Source: an uncultured Prevotellaceae bacterium (GTDB taxonomy: Bacteria > Bacteroidota > Bacteroidia > Bacteroidales > Bacteroidaceae). Taken from it: DNA of 34,954 nucleotides. Every line of letters starts with the position of its first letter. Position 1 is the first letter of the stretch. Made by a program: the position numbers and the translations under genes. This document shows, piece by piece, positions 6,834 to 15,741 of this stretch. Under the pieces are notes generated by a model that saw nothing but the letters and a program-made list of their open reading frames with translations, did no database searches and had not been told where the DNA came from. Where the stretch lies: positions 1 through 34,954 of the forward strand of contig CAMWSK010000028.1 of NCBI GenBank assembly GCA_947176895.1. Reading direction: 5' to 3'.

Positions 6834-9644
6834 ATGGCAGAGCAACAGAACAAAGTAAGTGTGCTGGGAGCCCGTGTCCACAACCTGAAAAACGTGGATG
6901 TGGAAATTCCCCACAACAGCATAACCGTCATCACGGGACTCAGCGGAAGCGGTAAATCCAGTCTGGCCTTCGACACCATTTATGCCGAGGGGCAGCGCCG
7001 TTATATCGAGACCTTTTCAGCCTACGCCCGCAATTTTTTGGGCAATCTGGAACGACCCGACGTAGACAAAATCACGGGGCTTTCACCCGTTATCAGCATC
7101 GACCAGAAAACAACGAACAAGAACCCCCGAAGCACCGTGGGAACCACCACGGAGGTATACGATTTCCTCCGCCTGCTGTTTGCCCGTGCCGGCAAGGCCT
7201 ACAGCTATGTAACTGGGGAAGAGATGGTGCGATATACGGAAGAACAGATACTCGGCCTGCTACTGAAGCAATACTTGGGACGCCGAGTCTATCTGCTGGC
7301 TCCGCTGGTAAAGAACAGAAAAGGCAATTACAAAGACCTTTTCGAACAAATTGCGAAGAAAGGATATCTGCACGCGAGGGTGGATGGCGAACTGCGCGAA
7401 ATCACACCCGGCATGGAACTGGACCGCTACAAGAACCACACCATCGAGGTGGTGGTGGATCGCCTGGCCGTGAAAGAGACCGACGACCACCGATTGCAAA
7501 ACAGCGTGCAAAACACCATGAAACAGGGTCAGGGACTGATAACCGTGCTTGATTTGGAGACAGGAGAAGAGCGACACTACAGTAAACGACTGATGTGTCC
7601 CACCTCGGGCATTGCCTACCGCGACCCCGCTCCCCACAACTTTAGCTTCAACAGCCCTCAAGGTGCCTGTCCGCGGTGCAAAGGATTAGGCACGGTAAGC
7701 CTGATTGACCGCAATCTGGTAATCCCCGATCCCAACCGAAGCATACGTGAAGGCGGTCTGGCACCGTTGGGAAAGCACAAGAATCAGATGATCTTCTGGC
7801 AAGTGGAAGCCATCGTCAAGCGCTACGGTTGCACTTTGGACGACCCTATTTCAACCGTACCGGAGGAGGCCATCAATGAAATCCTTGAGGGAAGTAATGA
7901 GCGGCTGCGTATTCCCGCCTCCGTAACGAGAACCACAAACGACTATTTTTGCGACTTCGCCGGCATCATCAAGCACATCCAATCCGTGGCCGAAAATGAA
8001 CAAAGTTCCATTGCACAGAAATGGGTGGATCAGTTCAGCCGCCAATGTGCCTGCCCCGAATGCAAAGGCCAGCGCCTGAACAAAGAGGCCCTGCACTTCC
8101 GAGTGGCAGACAAGAACATCAGCGAGCTGAGTGCCATGGACCTGAAAGAGCTTTCGGTGTGGATGATCCATCTGCCGGAAAAATTAGACAAAAGGCAAAA
8201 CACCATTGCCCATGAAATAATAAAGGAGATACAGACACGCCTGCAATTTCTGCTGGACGTAGGATTGGAGTATCTGGCACTTAACCGTGCTTCGGCCAGT
8301 CTGTCGGGTGGAGAAAGCCAGCGCATCCGCCTGGCCACACAAATCGGGAGCCAATTGGTAAACGTGCTTTACATACTCGATGAGCCAAGTATCGGTCTGC
8401 ACCAAAGAGACAACCAACGACTTATCAACTCGCTGAAGCAACTGCGCGACAAAGGCAACACCATCATTGTGGTGGAACATGACCAGGAGATGATGGAAAA
8501 CGCCGACTGGATTGTAGACATCGGTCCGCGAGCAGGCCGGCAAGGAGGTGAGGTGGTGTTTCAGGGCACCTATCAAGACATGCTGAATCAGCATACCTTA
8601 ACCAGCCAATACCTCAACGGAGAAAAGAAAATCGAACCTGCAGGTCCCCGACGCAAAGGCAACGGAAAAACCTTAGTGCTGAAAGGATGCCGGGGAAACA
8701 ACCTAAGAAACGTGGATGTGGCCTTCCCCTTAGGCATGCTGATTTGCGTGACCGGAGTAAGCGGAAGCGGTAAGAGTACGCTCGTCAACGATACGCTGCA
8801 ACCCATCCTCTCGCAACATTTCTTCCGATCGCTGCGCGACCCTCTGCCATTCCAATCCATCGAAGGACTGGAAAACATTGACAAAGTGGTCTGTGTGGAC
8901 CAGAGTCCTTTAGGCCGGACACCACGTTCAAATCCGGCCACTTACACGGGGGTCTTCAACGACATACGCGCCCTGTTCATTCAACTGCCCGAATCAAAAA
9001 TCCGTGGATACAAGCCCGGGCGTTTCTCGTTCAACGTGAAAGGTGGCCGATGCGAGACATGTGGCGGAAACGGATACCGCACTATCGAGATGAACTTCCT
9101 GCCCAACGTGTACGTGCCTTGTGAAGACTGCAGAGGAAAAAGATACAACCGCGAGACACTGGAAGTACGCTTCAAGGGCAAAAGCATTGCCGATGTGCTG
9201 GAAATGACCATCAACCAGGCCGTGGAGTTCTTCGAGAACCAACCTGCCATCCTGCAAAAGATAAAGGTGTTACAAGATGTGGGCCTGGGATATATCAGAC
9301 TGGGGCAGAGCAGCACCACCCTGAGCGGCGGGGAAAGCCAACGCGTGAAATTAGCCACAGAACTGGCCAAGAAAGACACGGGAAAGACACTCTACATTCT
9401 GGACGAGCCCACCACAGGACTTCACTTCGAGGATATCAACGTGCTGTTGGGTGTGTTGAACCGCTTGGCCGACAAGGGCAACACCATTGTGGTGATTGAA
9501 CATAACCTGGACGTGATACGCTGCGCCGACTACCTGATTGAAATGGGTCCCGAAGGCGGACAGGGCGGCGGACAATTGTTGTTTGAAGGAACGCCCGAGG
9601 AACTGAAGAAAACGACTGTCGGATACACCAGACTATTCCTATGA
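6834..9644 (+). CDS. uvrA: Excinuclease ABC subunit A (UvrA)
   Basis: UvrA is the ABC-type ATPase dimer that finds bulky DNA lesions and loads UvrB. The 936-residue protein has two ABC modules: Walker A GLSGSGKS at 35-42 and a second GVSGSGKST in the C-terminal half; signatures LSGGESQRIRLATQ and LSGGESQRVKLATE; Walker B ILDEPSIGLH and ILDEPTTGLH. The C-terminal zinc finger is intact (CETCGG from about 740, then CEDCRGKRYN). In the N-terminal zinc module the first pair reads CPTS, Cys255 and Ser258, where E. coli has CPIC, so one ligand is missing. Start is the ATG at 6834, four bases after the upstream stop; a slightly longer reading to 6810 overlaps the previous gene. Length agrees with the family (about 940). 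Confidence 0.97.
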   Translation: MAEQQNKVSVLGARVHNLKNVDVEIPHNSITVITGLSGSGKSSLAFDTIYAEGQRRYIETFSAYARNFLGNLERPDVDKITGLSPVISIDQKTTNKNPRSTVGTTTEVYDFLRLLFARAGKAYSYVTGEEMVRYTEEQILGLLLKQYLGRRVYLLAPLVKNRKGNYKDLFEQIAKKGYLHARVDGELREITPGMELDRYKNHTIEVVVDRLAVKETDDHRLQNSVQNTMKQGQGLITVLDLETGEERHYSKRLMCPTSGIAYRDPAPHNFSFNSPQGACPRCKGLGTVSLIDRNLVIPDPNRSIREGGLAPLGKHKNQMIFWQVEAIVKRYGCTLDDPISTVPEEAINEILEGSNERLRIPASVTRTTNDYFCDFAGIIKHIQSVAENEQSSIAQKWVDQFSRQCACPECKGQRLNKEALHFRVADKNISELSAMDLKELSVWMIHLPEKLDKRQNTIAHEIIKEIQTRLQFLLDVGLEYLALNRASASLSGGESQRIRLATQIGSQLVNVLYILDEPSIGLHQRDNQRLINSLKQLRDKGNTIIVVEHDQEMMENADWIVDIGPRAGRQGGEVVFQGTYQDMLNQHTLTSQYLNGEKKIEPAGPRRKGNGKTLVLKGCRGNNLRNVDVAFPLGMLICVTGVSGSGKSTLVNDTLQPILSQHFFRSLRDPLPFQSIEGLENIDKVVCVDQSPLGRTPRSNPATYTGVFNDIRALFIQLPESKIRGYKPGRFSFNVKGGRCETCGGNGYRTIEMNFLPNVYVPCEDCRGKRYNRETLEVRFKGKSIADVLEMTINQAVEFFENQPAILQKIKVLQDVGLGYIRLGQSSTTLSGGESQRVKLATELAKKDTGKTLYILDEPTTGLHFEDINVLLGVLNRLADKGNTIVVIEHNLDVIRCADYLIEMGPEGGQGGGQLLFEGTPEELKKTTVGYTRLFL

Positions 9645-10036
9645 CACATGAATTGAAAATGAAGGTGCGCGACTATGAGTGCGACCTGCAAGGCATCGTA
9701 AACAATGCCAACTACCAGCATTACTTCGAACATGCCCGCCATGAGTTCCTGATGGAGCAGGGGGTAAGTTTTGCCAAAATGCACCAGGAGGGCATCGATG
9801 CCGTGGTGGCACGTATTCAGATAGATTTCAAAGTGCCGCTGAAGAGTGGCGATGAATTTCTTTGTCAGTTGAAAGTGAAGAAAGACGGAATCAAGTACGT
9901 CTTTCACCAACAAATCCACCGTCTGCCTGACATGCGCTTGGCCTGTCGGGCTAAAGTAGACACCGTATGCTTGATAAACGGGAAACTGGGTACCCGACCC
10001 GAATTGGACAATCTGACGGAAGAACATAACGTTTAA
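9641..10036 (+). CDS. Acyl-CoA thioesterase, hotdog fold (4-hydroxybenzoyl-CoA thioesterase/YbgC type)
   Basis: A 131-residue single hotdog domain. The opening VRDYECDLQGIVNNANYQHY has the YbgC-type layout: Asp15 as the likely catalytic residue, then the NN pair and YFEHAR helix. Such enzymes hydrolyse acyl-CoA thioesters, but the acyl chain preferred here cannot be read. The ATG overlaps the uvrA stop by four bases (ATGA), so it is probably translated by coupling with uvrA; this need not mean a shared function. Confidence 0.85.
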   Translation: MTHELKMKVRDYECDLQGIVNNANYQHYFEHARHEFLMEQGVSFAKMHQEGIDAVVARIQIDFKVPLKSGDEFLCQLKVKKDGIKYVFHQQIHRLPDMRLACRAKVDTVCLINGKLGTRPELDNLTEEHNV

Positions 10037-10056
10037 ACACATATACATTGAGCCTT

Positions 10057-11346
10057 ATGATACAAAAACTGATAAACTTCCTGAACAACTCGCCGGTAAA
10101 TTTCCTGGCAGTGGCAGAAATCAAGCGTCAACTGGTTGCCGCCGGTTATAACGAGCTGGATGCCACAAAGCCCATGCCCGCCGTGAAGGCCGGTGACAAG
10201 TTATTCGTAACGAAAAACGACAGCAGCATTTATGCCTTTCACATAGGCAGCCGCACACCGGGTGAAAGCGGTTTCCACTTGATAGCCGCCCATTGCGACT
10301 CACCCACCTTCCGCATCAAACCCAACGCGGAAATAGTGAACAGCGACGGGAGCGTCAAGCTGAACACCGAAGCCTATGGAGGAGCCATCCTCAGCACATG
10401 GTTCGACCGCCCGCTGAGCATCGCCGGACGCGTGATACTGCGCTCAGCCGATCCATTGAAACCCGAGACGCGCATGCTGCACGTAAAACGCCCCATTCTG
10501 GTGATTCCCAACCTGGCCATCCACTTCAACCGTCAAGTAAACGACGGCGTGAAACTGAGCAAGCAAAAGGATATGCTGCCCATCTTAGGCTACATGAACG
10601 ACCGGATGGAAAAAGACAGCGTTCTCCTTGACATCATTTCCACAGAGTTGAATGTAAAGAAAGGGGACATTCTGGACTTCGACCTTTACCTTTACGACAC
10701 CACTCCTGCTTGCACAGTGGGACAGAATGACGAGTTTATCTCTGCCGGTCGGCTGGATGACCTGAGCATGGTGCATGCCGGACTGGAGGCATTGCTGAGC
10801 ATCCAAGAAACGCCCAAAACCACAAAAGTACTGGCTGTGTTCGATAATGAAGAAACCGGCTCGCAAACCAAACAGGGAGCAGGAAGTCCTTTCCTAAGCA
10901 ACATCCTACAGCGTCTGGTAACCGCGCAAGGGGGCACTGCCGATGATTATTTCCGCGCCGTGGAGCAATCCTTCATGATTTCAGCCGACAACGCTCACGC
11001 CTGGCATCCCAATTATAGCGAAAAGTATGACCCCACGAACCATCCCCACATGGGCGGGGGGCCTGTGGTGAAACTGAACGCAGCACAGAAATACTTAAGC
11101 GATGCCGCCTCGGCAGCCGTGTTCCGCGAATTATGCCACTTGGCCGATGTTCCTTGCCAGACTTTTGTCAATCACAGCGATGTGGCGGGAGGAAGCACGC
11201 TGGGCAATATTCTTTCCTCGTCGCTTCCCCTGCGAGGAGTGGACATGGGCAACCCCATATGGGGAATGCACAGTGCCAGAGAAACAGGAGCAACCCTTGA
11301 TCACGAATATTGCATCAAGGCCTTCTGCAAATTCTTTCACCAATGA
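10057..11346 (+). CDS. M18 family metalloaminopeptidase
   Basis: A 429-residue cytosolic aminopeptidase of the M18 (aspartyl aminopeptidase/APE) family, which uses two metal ions to remove N-terminal, often acidic, residues. Family blocks seen: IAAHCDSPTFRIKP (first metal-binding His and Asp), DEFISAGRLDDLSM (bridging Asp), FDNEETGSQT (catalytic Glu pair), ISADNAHAWHPN and HMGGGPVVK, and near the end the NHSDVAGGSTLGNI block with a metal His. Length is normal. The open frame begins at a TTG (10048), but ATG 10057 is preferred. It lies 20 bases after the thioesterase gene and closes the uvrA group; no hairpin terminator is visible after it. Confidence 0.93.
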   Translation: MIQKLINFLNNSPVNFLAVAEIKRQLVAAGYNELDATKPMPAVKAGDKLFVTKNDSSIYAFHIGSRTPGESGFHLIAAHCDSPTFRIKPNAEIVNSDGSVKLNTEAYGGAILSTWFDRPLSIAGRVILRSADPLKPETRMLHVKRPILVIPNLAIHFNRQVNDGVKLSKQKDMLPILGYMNDRMEKDSVLLDIISTELNVKKGDILDFDLYLYDTTPACTVGQNDEFISAGRLDDLSMVHAGLEALLSIQETPKTTKVLAVFDNEETGSQTKQGAGSPFLSNILQRLVTAQGGTADDYFRAVEQSFMISADNAHAWHPNYSEKYDPTNHPHMGGGPVVKLNAAQKYLSDAASAAVFRELCHLADVPCQTFVNHSDVAGGSTLGNILSSSLPLRGVDMGNPIWGMHSARETGATLDHEYCIKAFCKFFHQ

Positions 11347-11370
11347 CCCGGTCACAAACAAATAAAAAGA

Positions 11371-11402
11371 TTGGGAAACCTTGAGGAAAAATCGTATCTT
11401 TG
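11371..11402 (+). promoter_or_regulatory. Promoter of tsaB and probably of the long downstream run
   Basis: TATCTTTG at 11395-11402 is a perfect TAnnTTTG -7 box and TTGG at 11371-11374 a -33 box with a 20-base spacer. The start would be near 11409, about 19 bases before ATG 11428. The in-frame upstream reading to 11371 would begin inside this promoter, which rules it out as the start. Confidence 0.7.
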
Positions 11403-11427
11403 TCCCAAAGTATCAAAAGGAAGATAT

Positions 11428-12117
11428 ATGTCTTGCATTTTGCATATAGAAACCAGTACAAAGACCTGTTCCGTGGCTGTCAGTCAGGATGGTGCCGTTA
11501 TCTTTGAGCAACAAGATAACAACGGTCCCTCTCATGCCGTGAATTGTGGCGTGTTTGTACAGGAGGGTCTCAGCTTCGCGGAAAGCCACGCCATACCTTT
11601 AGATGCCGTAGCCGTAAGTATGGGGCCCGGCAGCTATACAGGACTGCGCATCGGTTATAGCATGGCCAAGGGCGTAGCCTACGGACGCAACGTGCCTCTG
11701 ATAGCTCTCCCCACCCTGAAAGTGATTTGTGTGCCTGTTCTTCTCTATGAAGACCTGCCCGAAGACGCTCTGCTCATCCCCATGATTGATGCGCGTCGCA
11801 TGGAAGTGTATGCTGCCGTTTACAGCCGCGCACTGAAAGAGATACGCCCCGTGGCGGCAGACATCGTAACAGCTGACACCTACAAAGAGTTTTTGGACAA
11901 AGGCCCGGTATATTTTTTTGGAGATGGTGCCACCAAATGTAAAGAGGTAATCAACCATCCCAACGCACATTTTATTGAAGGCGTCAAGCCACTGGCGAAA
12001 AACATGACACCACTGGCCGAGCAATGCATCGCCCGGAACGAGTATGCCGACGTAGCCTACTCCGAACCGTTCTACCTGAAAGACTTTCAAGCAAGTACAC
12101 CCAAGAATCTGCTATAA
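11428..12117 (+). CDS. tsaB: tRNA N6-threonylcarbamoyladenosine biosynthesis protein TsaB
   Basis: TsaB is the scaffold partner of TsaD in making t6A at position 37 of ANN-decoding tRNAs. The 229-residue protein has the family opening HIETSTKTCSVAVSQDG and the MGPGSYTGLRIGYSMAKG block of the ASKHA-like fold, and lacks the TsaD metal-binding histidines, as expected for TsaB. The start follows the promoter at 11371-11402. It heads a sixteen-gene co-directional run; the next gene follows after three bases. Confidence 0.92.
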   Translation: MSCILHIETSTKTCSVAVSQDGAVIFEQQDNNGPSHAVNCGVFVQEGLSFAESHAIPLDAVAVSMGPGSYTGLRIGYSMAKGVAYGRNVPLIALPTLKVICVPVLLYEDLPEDALLIPMIDARRMEVYAAVYSRALKEIRPVAADIVTADTYKEFLDKGPVYFFGDGATKCKEVINHPNAHFIEGVKPLAKNMTPLAEQCIARNEYADVAYSEPFYLKDFQASTPKNLL

Positions 12118-12120
12118 GAA

Positions 12121-12708
12121 ATGATATATAACACAAAAAGAGACCCATTACGCATGCCGGAATACGGACGGGCCGTGCAGGAGATGATTATGCTGGCCGT
12201 CAGTTTGCCTGATCGCGATGAACGGCAACGATGCGCTGAAACAATCATGGACATCATGGTCAACATGTTCCCCGAAATACGCGAACAGCCCGACTATGAA
12301 CAACTTATATGGAATCACATCGCCTACATATCGGAATATAAACTTGATGTAGATTTCCCCTGTCCCATCACCCGCCTTGATGATGAATCAACCAAGCCCG
12401 AGACCCTAAATTACCCGCTACACAAAATCGGGCAACGCCAATACGGCCACTTTTTGGAAGAATCGCTCCATAAACTGGCAGAATACCCGGAAGGCGAAGA
12501 ACGGGACGAGCTCATGGAAATGATTGCCAACCAAATGAAACTGAGTTTGTTTAATTGGAACAAGGACAGCATGGACAACGAGAAGGTTGCCCAAGACATC
12601 GAACAATATACCAAAGGACAAGTACAGTTGGACATGGACAATTTTCACTTCAACGCAGTCCAATGCCTGCCTAAATACGACTCCTTGAAAAAGAAAAAGC
12701 GCAAATAG
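12121..12708 (+). CDS. DUF4290 family protein
   Basis: A 195-residue soluble protein of unknown function. It opens with MIYNTKRDPLRMPEYGRAVQ, the mark of DUF4290, and ends with a lysine-rich tail (KKKKRK). It has no signal peptide, membrane segment or catalytic motif I can name. In Bacteroidota this family usually precedes murA, as here, so a link to cell-envelope or division work is possible but unproven. It starts three bases after tsaB. Confidence 0.88.
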   Translation: MIYNTKRDPLRMPEYGRAVQEMIMLAVSLPDRDERQRCAETIMDIMVNMFPEIREQPDYEQLIWNHIAYISEYKLDVDFPCPITRLDDESTKPETLNYPLHKIGQRQYGHFLEESLHKLAEYPEGEERDELMEMIANQMKLSLFNWNKDSMDNEKVAQDIEQYTKGQVQLDMDNFHFNAVQCLPKYDSLKKKKRK

Positions 12709-12731
12709 TCCACACATACCCACCACAATCT

Positions 12732-14039
12732 ATGGCATCGTTTATTATTGAAGGTGGCCACCCCCTAAAAGGTGAGATTGAACCTCAGGGCGCAAAGAAT
12801 GAAGCCCTGCAGGTTTTATGTGCCACCTTACTGAGCAGTGAGCCTATTCGCATAAAGAATATCCCCAACATTGCTGATGTAAACAATCAGATTCAGTTAC
12901 TGGCCGACATCGGTGTGAAAATCCAGCGAAACGCTCCCGGCGACATCACCTTCCAAGCCGATGAAGTGGACTTGAGTTTCTTGAAAAGCGATGAGTTCCT
13001 GAAGCGTTGCAGCAAGCTTCGCGGTAGCGTGATGTTTATCGGTCCACTGCTCGCCCGATTGGGGCATGCACTGATTTCGAAACCCGGGGGCGACAAGATT
13101 GGCAGGCGACGCCTGGACACTCATTTCCTGGGCTTCAAAAAGCTGGGAGCCGAGTTCACCTATAATCAAGAACGCGAAGTGTTCGACATCCACGCCAAGC
13201 GACTTTCGGGTTGCTATATGCTGCTGGACGAAGCCAGTGTGACCGGGACGGCAAATATCGTCATGGGGGCGGTATTGGCCAAAGGAACCACCACAATCTA
13301 CAATGCCGCCTGTGAACCTTATGTGCAACAATTGTGCAAGATGCTGAACCGGATGGGTGCCAAGATCTCAGGCATAGCCAGCAACCTGCTCACCATTGAG
13401 GGAGTGGATGAATTGCACGGAACGGAGCACACCATACTGCCCGATATGATTGAGGTGGGGTCGTTCATTGGCATGGCCGCCATCTGCGGTGAAGGCGTAC
13501 TCATCAAAAACGTGCATTGGGACCAATTGGGCATCATCCCTGCCACCTTCCAACGCCTGGGCATCAAACTGGAACAACAAGGTGATGACATCTATGTACC
13601 CCATCAGCCTCACTATGAAATCGAGAGCTTCCTCGACGGCAGTTTCATGACCATTGCCGATGCCCCTTGGCCGGGTCTCACTCCCGACCTGCTGAGTGTC
13701 CTGCTGGTGGTAAGCACACAAGCCAAGGGAAGCGTATTGATTCATCAGAAGATGTTTGAAAGCCGCCTGTTCTTTGTGGACAAACTCATTGACATGGGTG
13801 CTCAGATTATCCTTTGTGACCCTCACCGCGCCGTGGTAGTCGGGCACGACCGCCAGATTTCCCTGCACAGCGGACGGATGACCAGTCCCGACATCCGAGC
13901 CGGTATCGCCTTGTTGATTGCCGCCATGAGCGCCACGGGTGTGAGCGAGATTGACAACATCGAACAAATTGACCGTGGCTATCAAGACATCGAAGCCCGT
14001 CTGTCCGCTTTAGGTGCTCGCATCATGCGCAAAGACTGA
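12732..14039 (+). CDS. murA: UDP-N-acetylglucosamine 1-carboxyvinyltransferase (MurA) with Asp at the active-site Cys position
   Basis: MurA transfers enolpyruvate from PEP to UDP-GlcNAc, the first committed step of peptidoglycan synthesis. The 435-residue protein has the GAKNEAL motif with Lys22 and Asn23 in the positions used by E. coli MurA, and the closing PDIRAGIALLIAAM and RGYQDIEARLSALGA blocks. The active-site loop reads KPGGDKIGRRRLDTH, with Asp121 where E. coli has Cys115. That Cys is the residue alkylated by fosfomycin, and a Cys-to-Asp enzyme stays active but is insensitive to the drug, as known for mycobacterial MurA. It is in the tsaB run with rimM and dxr downstream. Confidence 0.96.
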   Translation: MASFIIEGGHPLKGEIEPQGAKNEALQVLCATLLSSEPIRIKNIPNIADVNNQIQLLADIGVKIQRNAPGDITFQADEVDLSFLKSDEFLKRCSKLRGSVMFIGPLLARLGHALISKPGGDKIGRRRLDTHFLGFKKLGAEFTYNQEREVFDIHAKRLSGCYMLLDEASVTGTANIVMGAVLAKGTTTIYNAACEPYVQQLCKMLNRMGAKISGIASNLLTIEGVDELHGTEHTILPDMIEVGSFIGMAAICGEGVLIKNVHWDQLGIIPATFQRLGIKLEQQGDDIYVPHQPHYEIESFLDGSFMTIADAPWPGLTPDLLSVLLVVSTQAKGSVLIHQKMFESRLFFVDKLIDMGAQIILCDPHRAVVVGHDRQISLHSGRMTSPDIRAGIALLIAAMSATGVSEIDNIEQIDRGYQDIEARLSALGARIMRKD

Positions 14040-14066
14040 TACCCCATTCCCCTACACATATATAAT

Positions 14067-14576
14067 ATGATAAAGGAAAGTGAAGTTTACCCCATAGGAA
14101 TACTCAACAAGCCACACGGTGTGAAGGGAGAAATCACCTTCACATTCACCAGCGACGTGTGGGACAGAGTGGAGGCTGACTACCTCATCTGCGAGGTGGA
14201 CGGTATCTTGGTTCCCTTCTTCCTTGAGGAGTATCGTTTCCGCACCGATCATAGCGCCATTCTGAAGTTTCAGGGCATGGACACGGTGGAGGCCGTACAA
14301 GAGATGACAGGACTGAAGGTTTACTTCCCCCACAGCCTCACTCCACAAGACGAAGAAGAAGAAGGTTACACTTGGCAATATTTCCAGGGCTTTCACATCG
14401 AGGATGCCCAAGGAAACGGGTTGGGCGTGATAGATTCCGTTGACGATGCCACGGAAAATGTTCTTTTTGAGGTAGGGGATTTGTTGATTCCCGCCGCAGA
14501 AGAACTGATTGTCAATATTGACCACGAGAAAAAAATCATACAGATGCAACTGCCTGAGGGCTTGACTGAACTATGA
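14067..14576 (+). CDS. rimM: Ribosome maturation factor RimM
   Basis: RimM helps mature the 30S head by binding protein S19. The 169-residue protein has the N-terminal RimM barrel opening VYPIGILNKPHGVKGEITF, the PRC-barrel half around YTWQYFQGFHIEDAQGNGLG, and the closing block with LIPAAEELIVNIDHEKKII. The last bases overlap the dxr start (ATGA at 14573-14576), implying coupling. There is no neighbouring trmD or rpsP as in many other phyla. Confidence 0.95.
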   Translation: MIKESEVYPIGILNKPHGVKGEITFTFTSDVWDRVEADYLICEVDGILVPFFLEEYRFRTDHSAILKFQGMDTVEAVQEMTGLKVYFPHSLTPQDEEEEGYTWQYFQGFHIEDAQGNGLGVIDSVDDATENVLFEVGDLLIPAAEELIVNIDHEKKIIQMQLPEGLTEL

Positions 14577-15724
14577 ACAAGAAACGAATAGCGATACTTG
14601 GAAGCACGGGTAGCATCGGCACCCAGGCACTGGAGGTCATCCGTCTGCACGCCGACCTGTACGAAGCCTACATCCTGACGGCGAACACGCAGGCCGACCT
14701 GTTGATTCAGCAGGCACGTGAGTTTCAGCCGGCCGCCGTGGTGATTGCCGACGAATCCTGCTACAACTACGTGCGCGATGCGTTGGCTGACCTACCTGTC
14801 AACGTGTATGCCGGGGCAGATGCCTTGTGCCAGGTTGTGCAGAACGAGAACGTGGACGTTGTGCTCACCGCCCTTGTCGGTTTCTCCGGTCTTCGCCCCA
14901 CGATGGCAGCCATCGAGGCGAAAAAAGTTATTGCCCTGGCCAACAAAGAGACGTTGGTGGTGGCCGGCGAACTGATTACCCGCATGGCCATCGACAACCG
15001 CGTGGCCATTCTTCCCGTAGACAGCGAACACTCGGCCATCTTCCAAAGCATCATGGGCGAGCAGAGCGAGATAGAGGAAATCATCCTCACCGCTTCGGGA
15101 GGTCCTTTCCGCAAGAAGACATTGGAGGAACTGCAGAACGTGACACCCGCCATGGCGCTCAAGCATCCCAACTGGGACATGGGAGCCAAGATTACCATCG
15201 ACAGCGCTTCGATGATGAACAAAGGCTTTGAGGTGATAGAAGCCAAGTGGCTGTTTGGCGTGGGAGAGGATAAGATTCGCGTGGTGGTGCATCCCCAAAG
15301 CATCATCCACAGCGCCGTTCAATTTGCCGACGGAGCGGTAAAAGCCCAATTGGGTGTACCCGACATGAAGGTCCCCATCCAACTGGCTCTCAGCTACCCC
15401 AAACGCTTACACAGCCCCTTCGACCGCTTAAATTGGTACGACATGCCACCGATCACCTTTGAGGAGCCCGACACCAAGCGTTTCCCTTGCCTGGAATTGG
15501 CCTATGAGGCCATCCGCCGGGGCGGAAACGCGGCTTGTGTGGTGAACGCTGCCAACGAGGTGGCTAACCTGGCCTTCCGCCAAGAGCGATGCACCTTCAC
15601 GGACATTCCCAGAATCATCGAAAACGCCCTCAACACGATTCCATACCAAAGCAGGCCCACGTTAGACGACTATCTGGCCATTGATGCCGAAGCACGCCGT
15701 GTGGCCCGTTCATTCATTCACTAA
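14573..15724 (+). CDS. dxr: 1-deoxy-D-xylulose 5-phosphate reductoisomerase (Dxr/IspC)
   Basis: Dxr makes 2-C-methyl-D-erythritol 4-phosphate from DXP with NADPH, the committed step of the MEP isoprenoid pathway and the target of fosmidomycin. The 383-residue protein shows the NADPH loop GSTGSIG at 10-16, LANKETLVVAGE, the metal and substrate block PVDSEHSAIFQ, SGGPFRKK, and the HPNWDMGAKITIDSASMMNK block. All the expected motifs are present. It overlaps rimM by four bases and is followed 17 bases later by rseP, a dxr-rseP order seen in many bacteria. Confidence 0.97.
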   Translation: MNKKRIAILGSTGSIGTQALEVIRLHADLYEAYILTANTQADLLIQQAREFQPAAVVIADESCYNYVRDALADLPVNVYAGADALCQVVQNENVDVVLTALVGFSGLRPTMAAIEAKKVIALANKETLVVAGELITRMAIDNRVAILPVDSEHSAIFQSIMGEQSEIEEIILTASGGPFRKKTLEELQNVTPAMALKHPNWDMGAKITIDSASMMNKGFEVIEAKWLFGVGEDKIRVVVHPQSIIHSAVQFADGAVKAQLGVPDMKVPIQLALSYPKRLHSPFDRLNWYDMPPITFEEPDTKRFPCLELAYEAIRRGGNAACVVNAANEVANLAFRQERCTFTDIPRIIENALNTIPYQSRPTLDDYLAIDAEARRVARSFIH

Positions 15725-15741
15725 CAACACAAAACATCACA

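Noticed and set aside
11343..11356. Palindrome tgacccggtca after the M18 gene as a terminator
   Set aside because: Only a five-base arm with a one-base loop and no T run.
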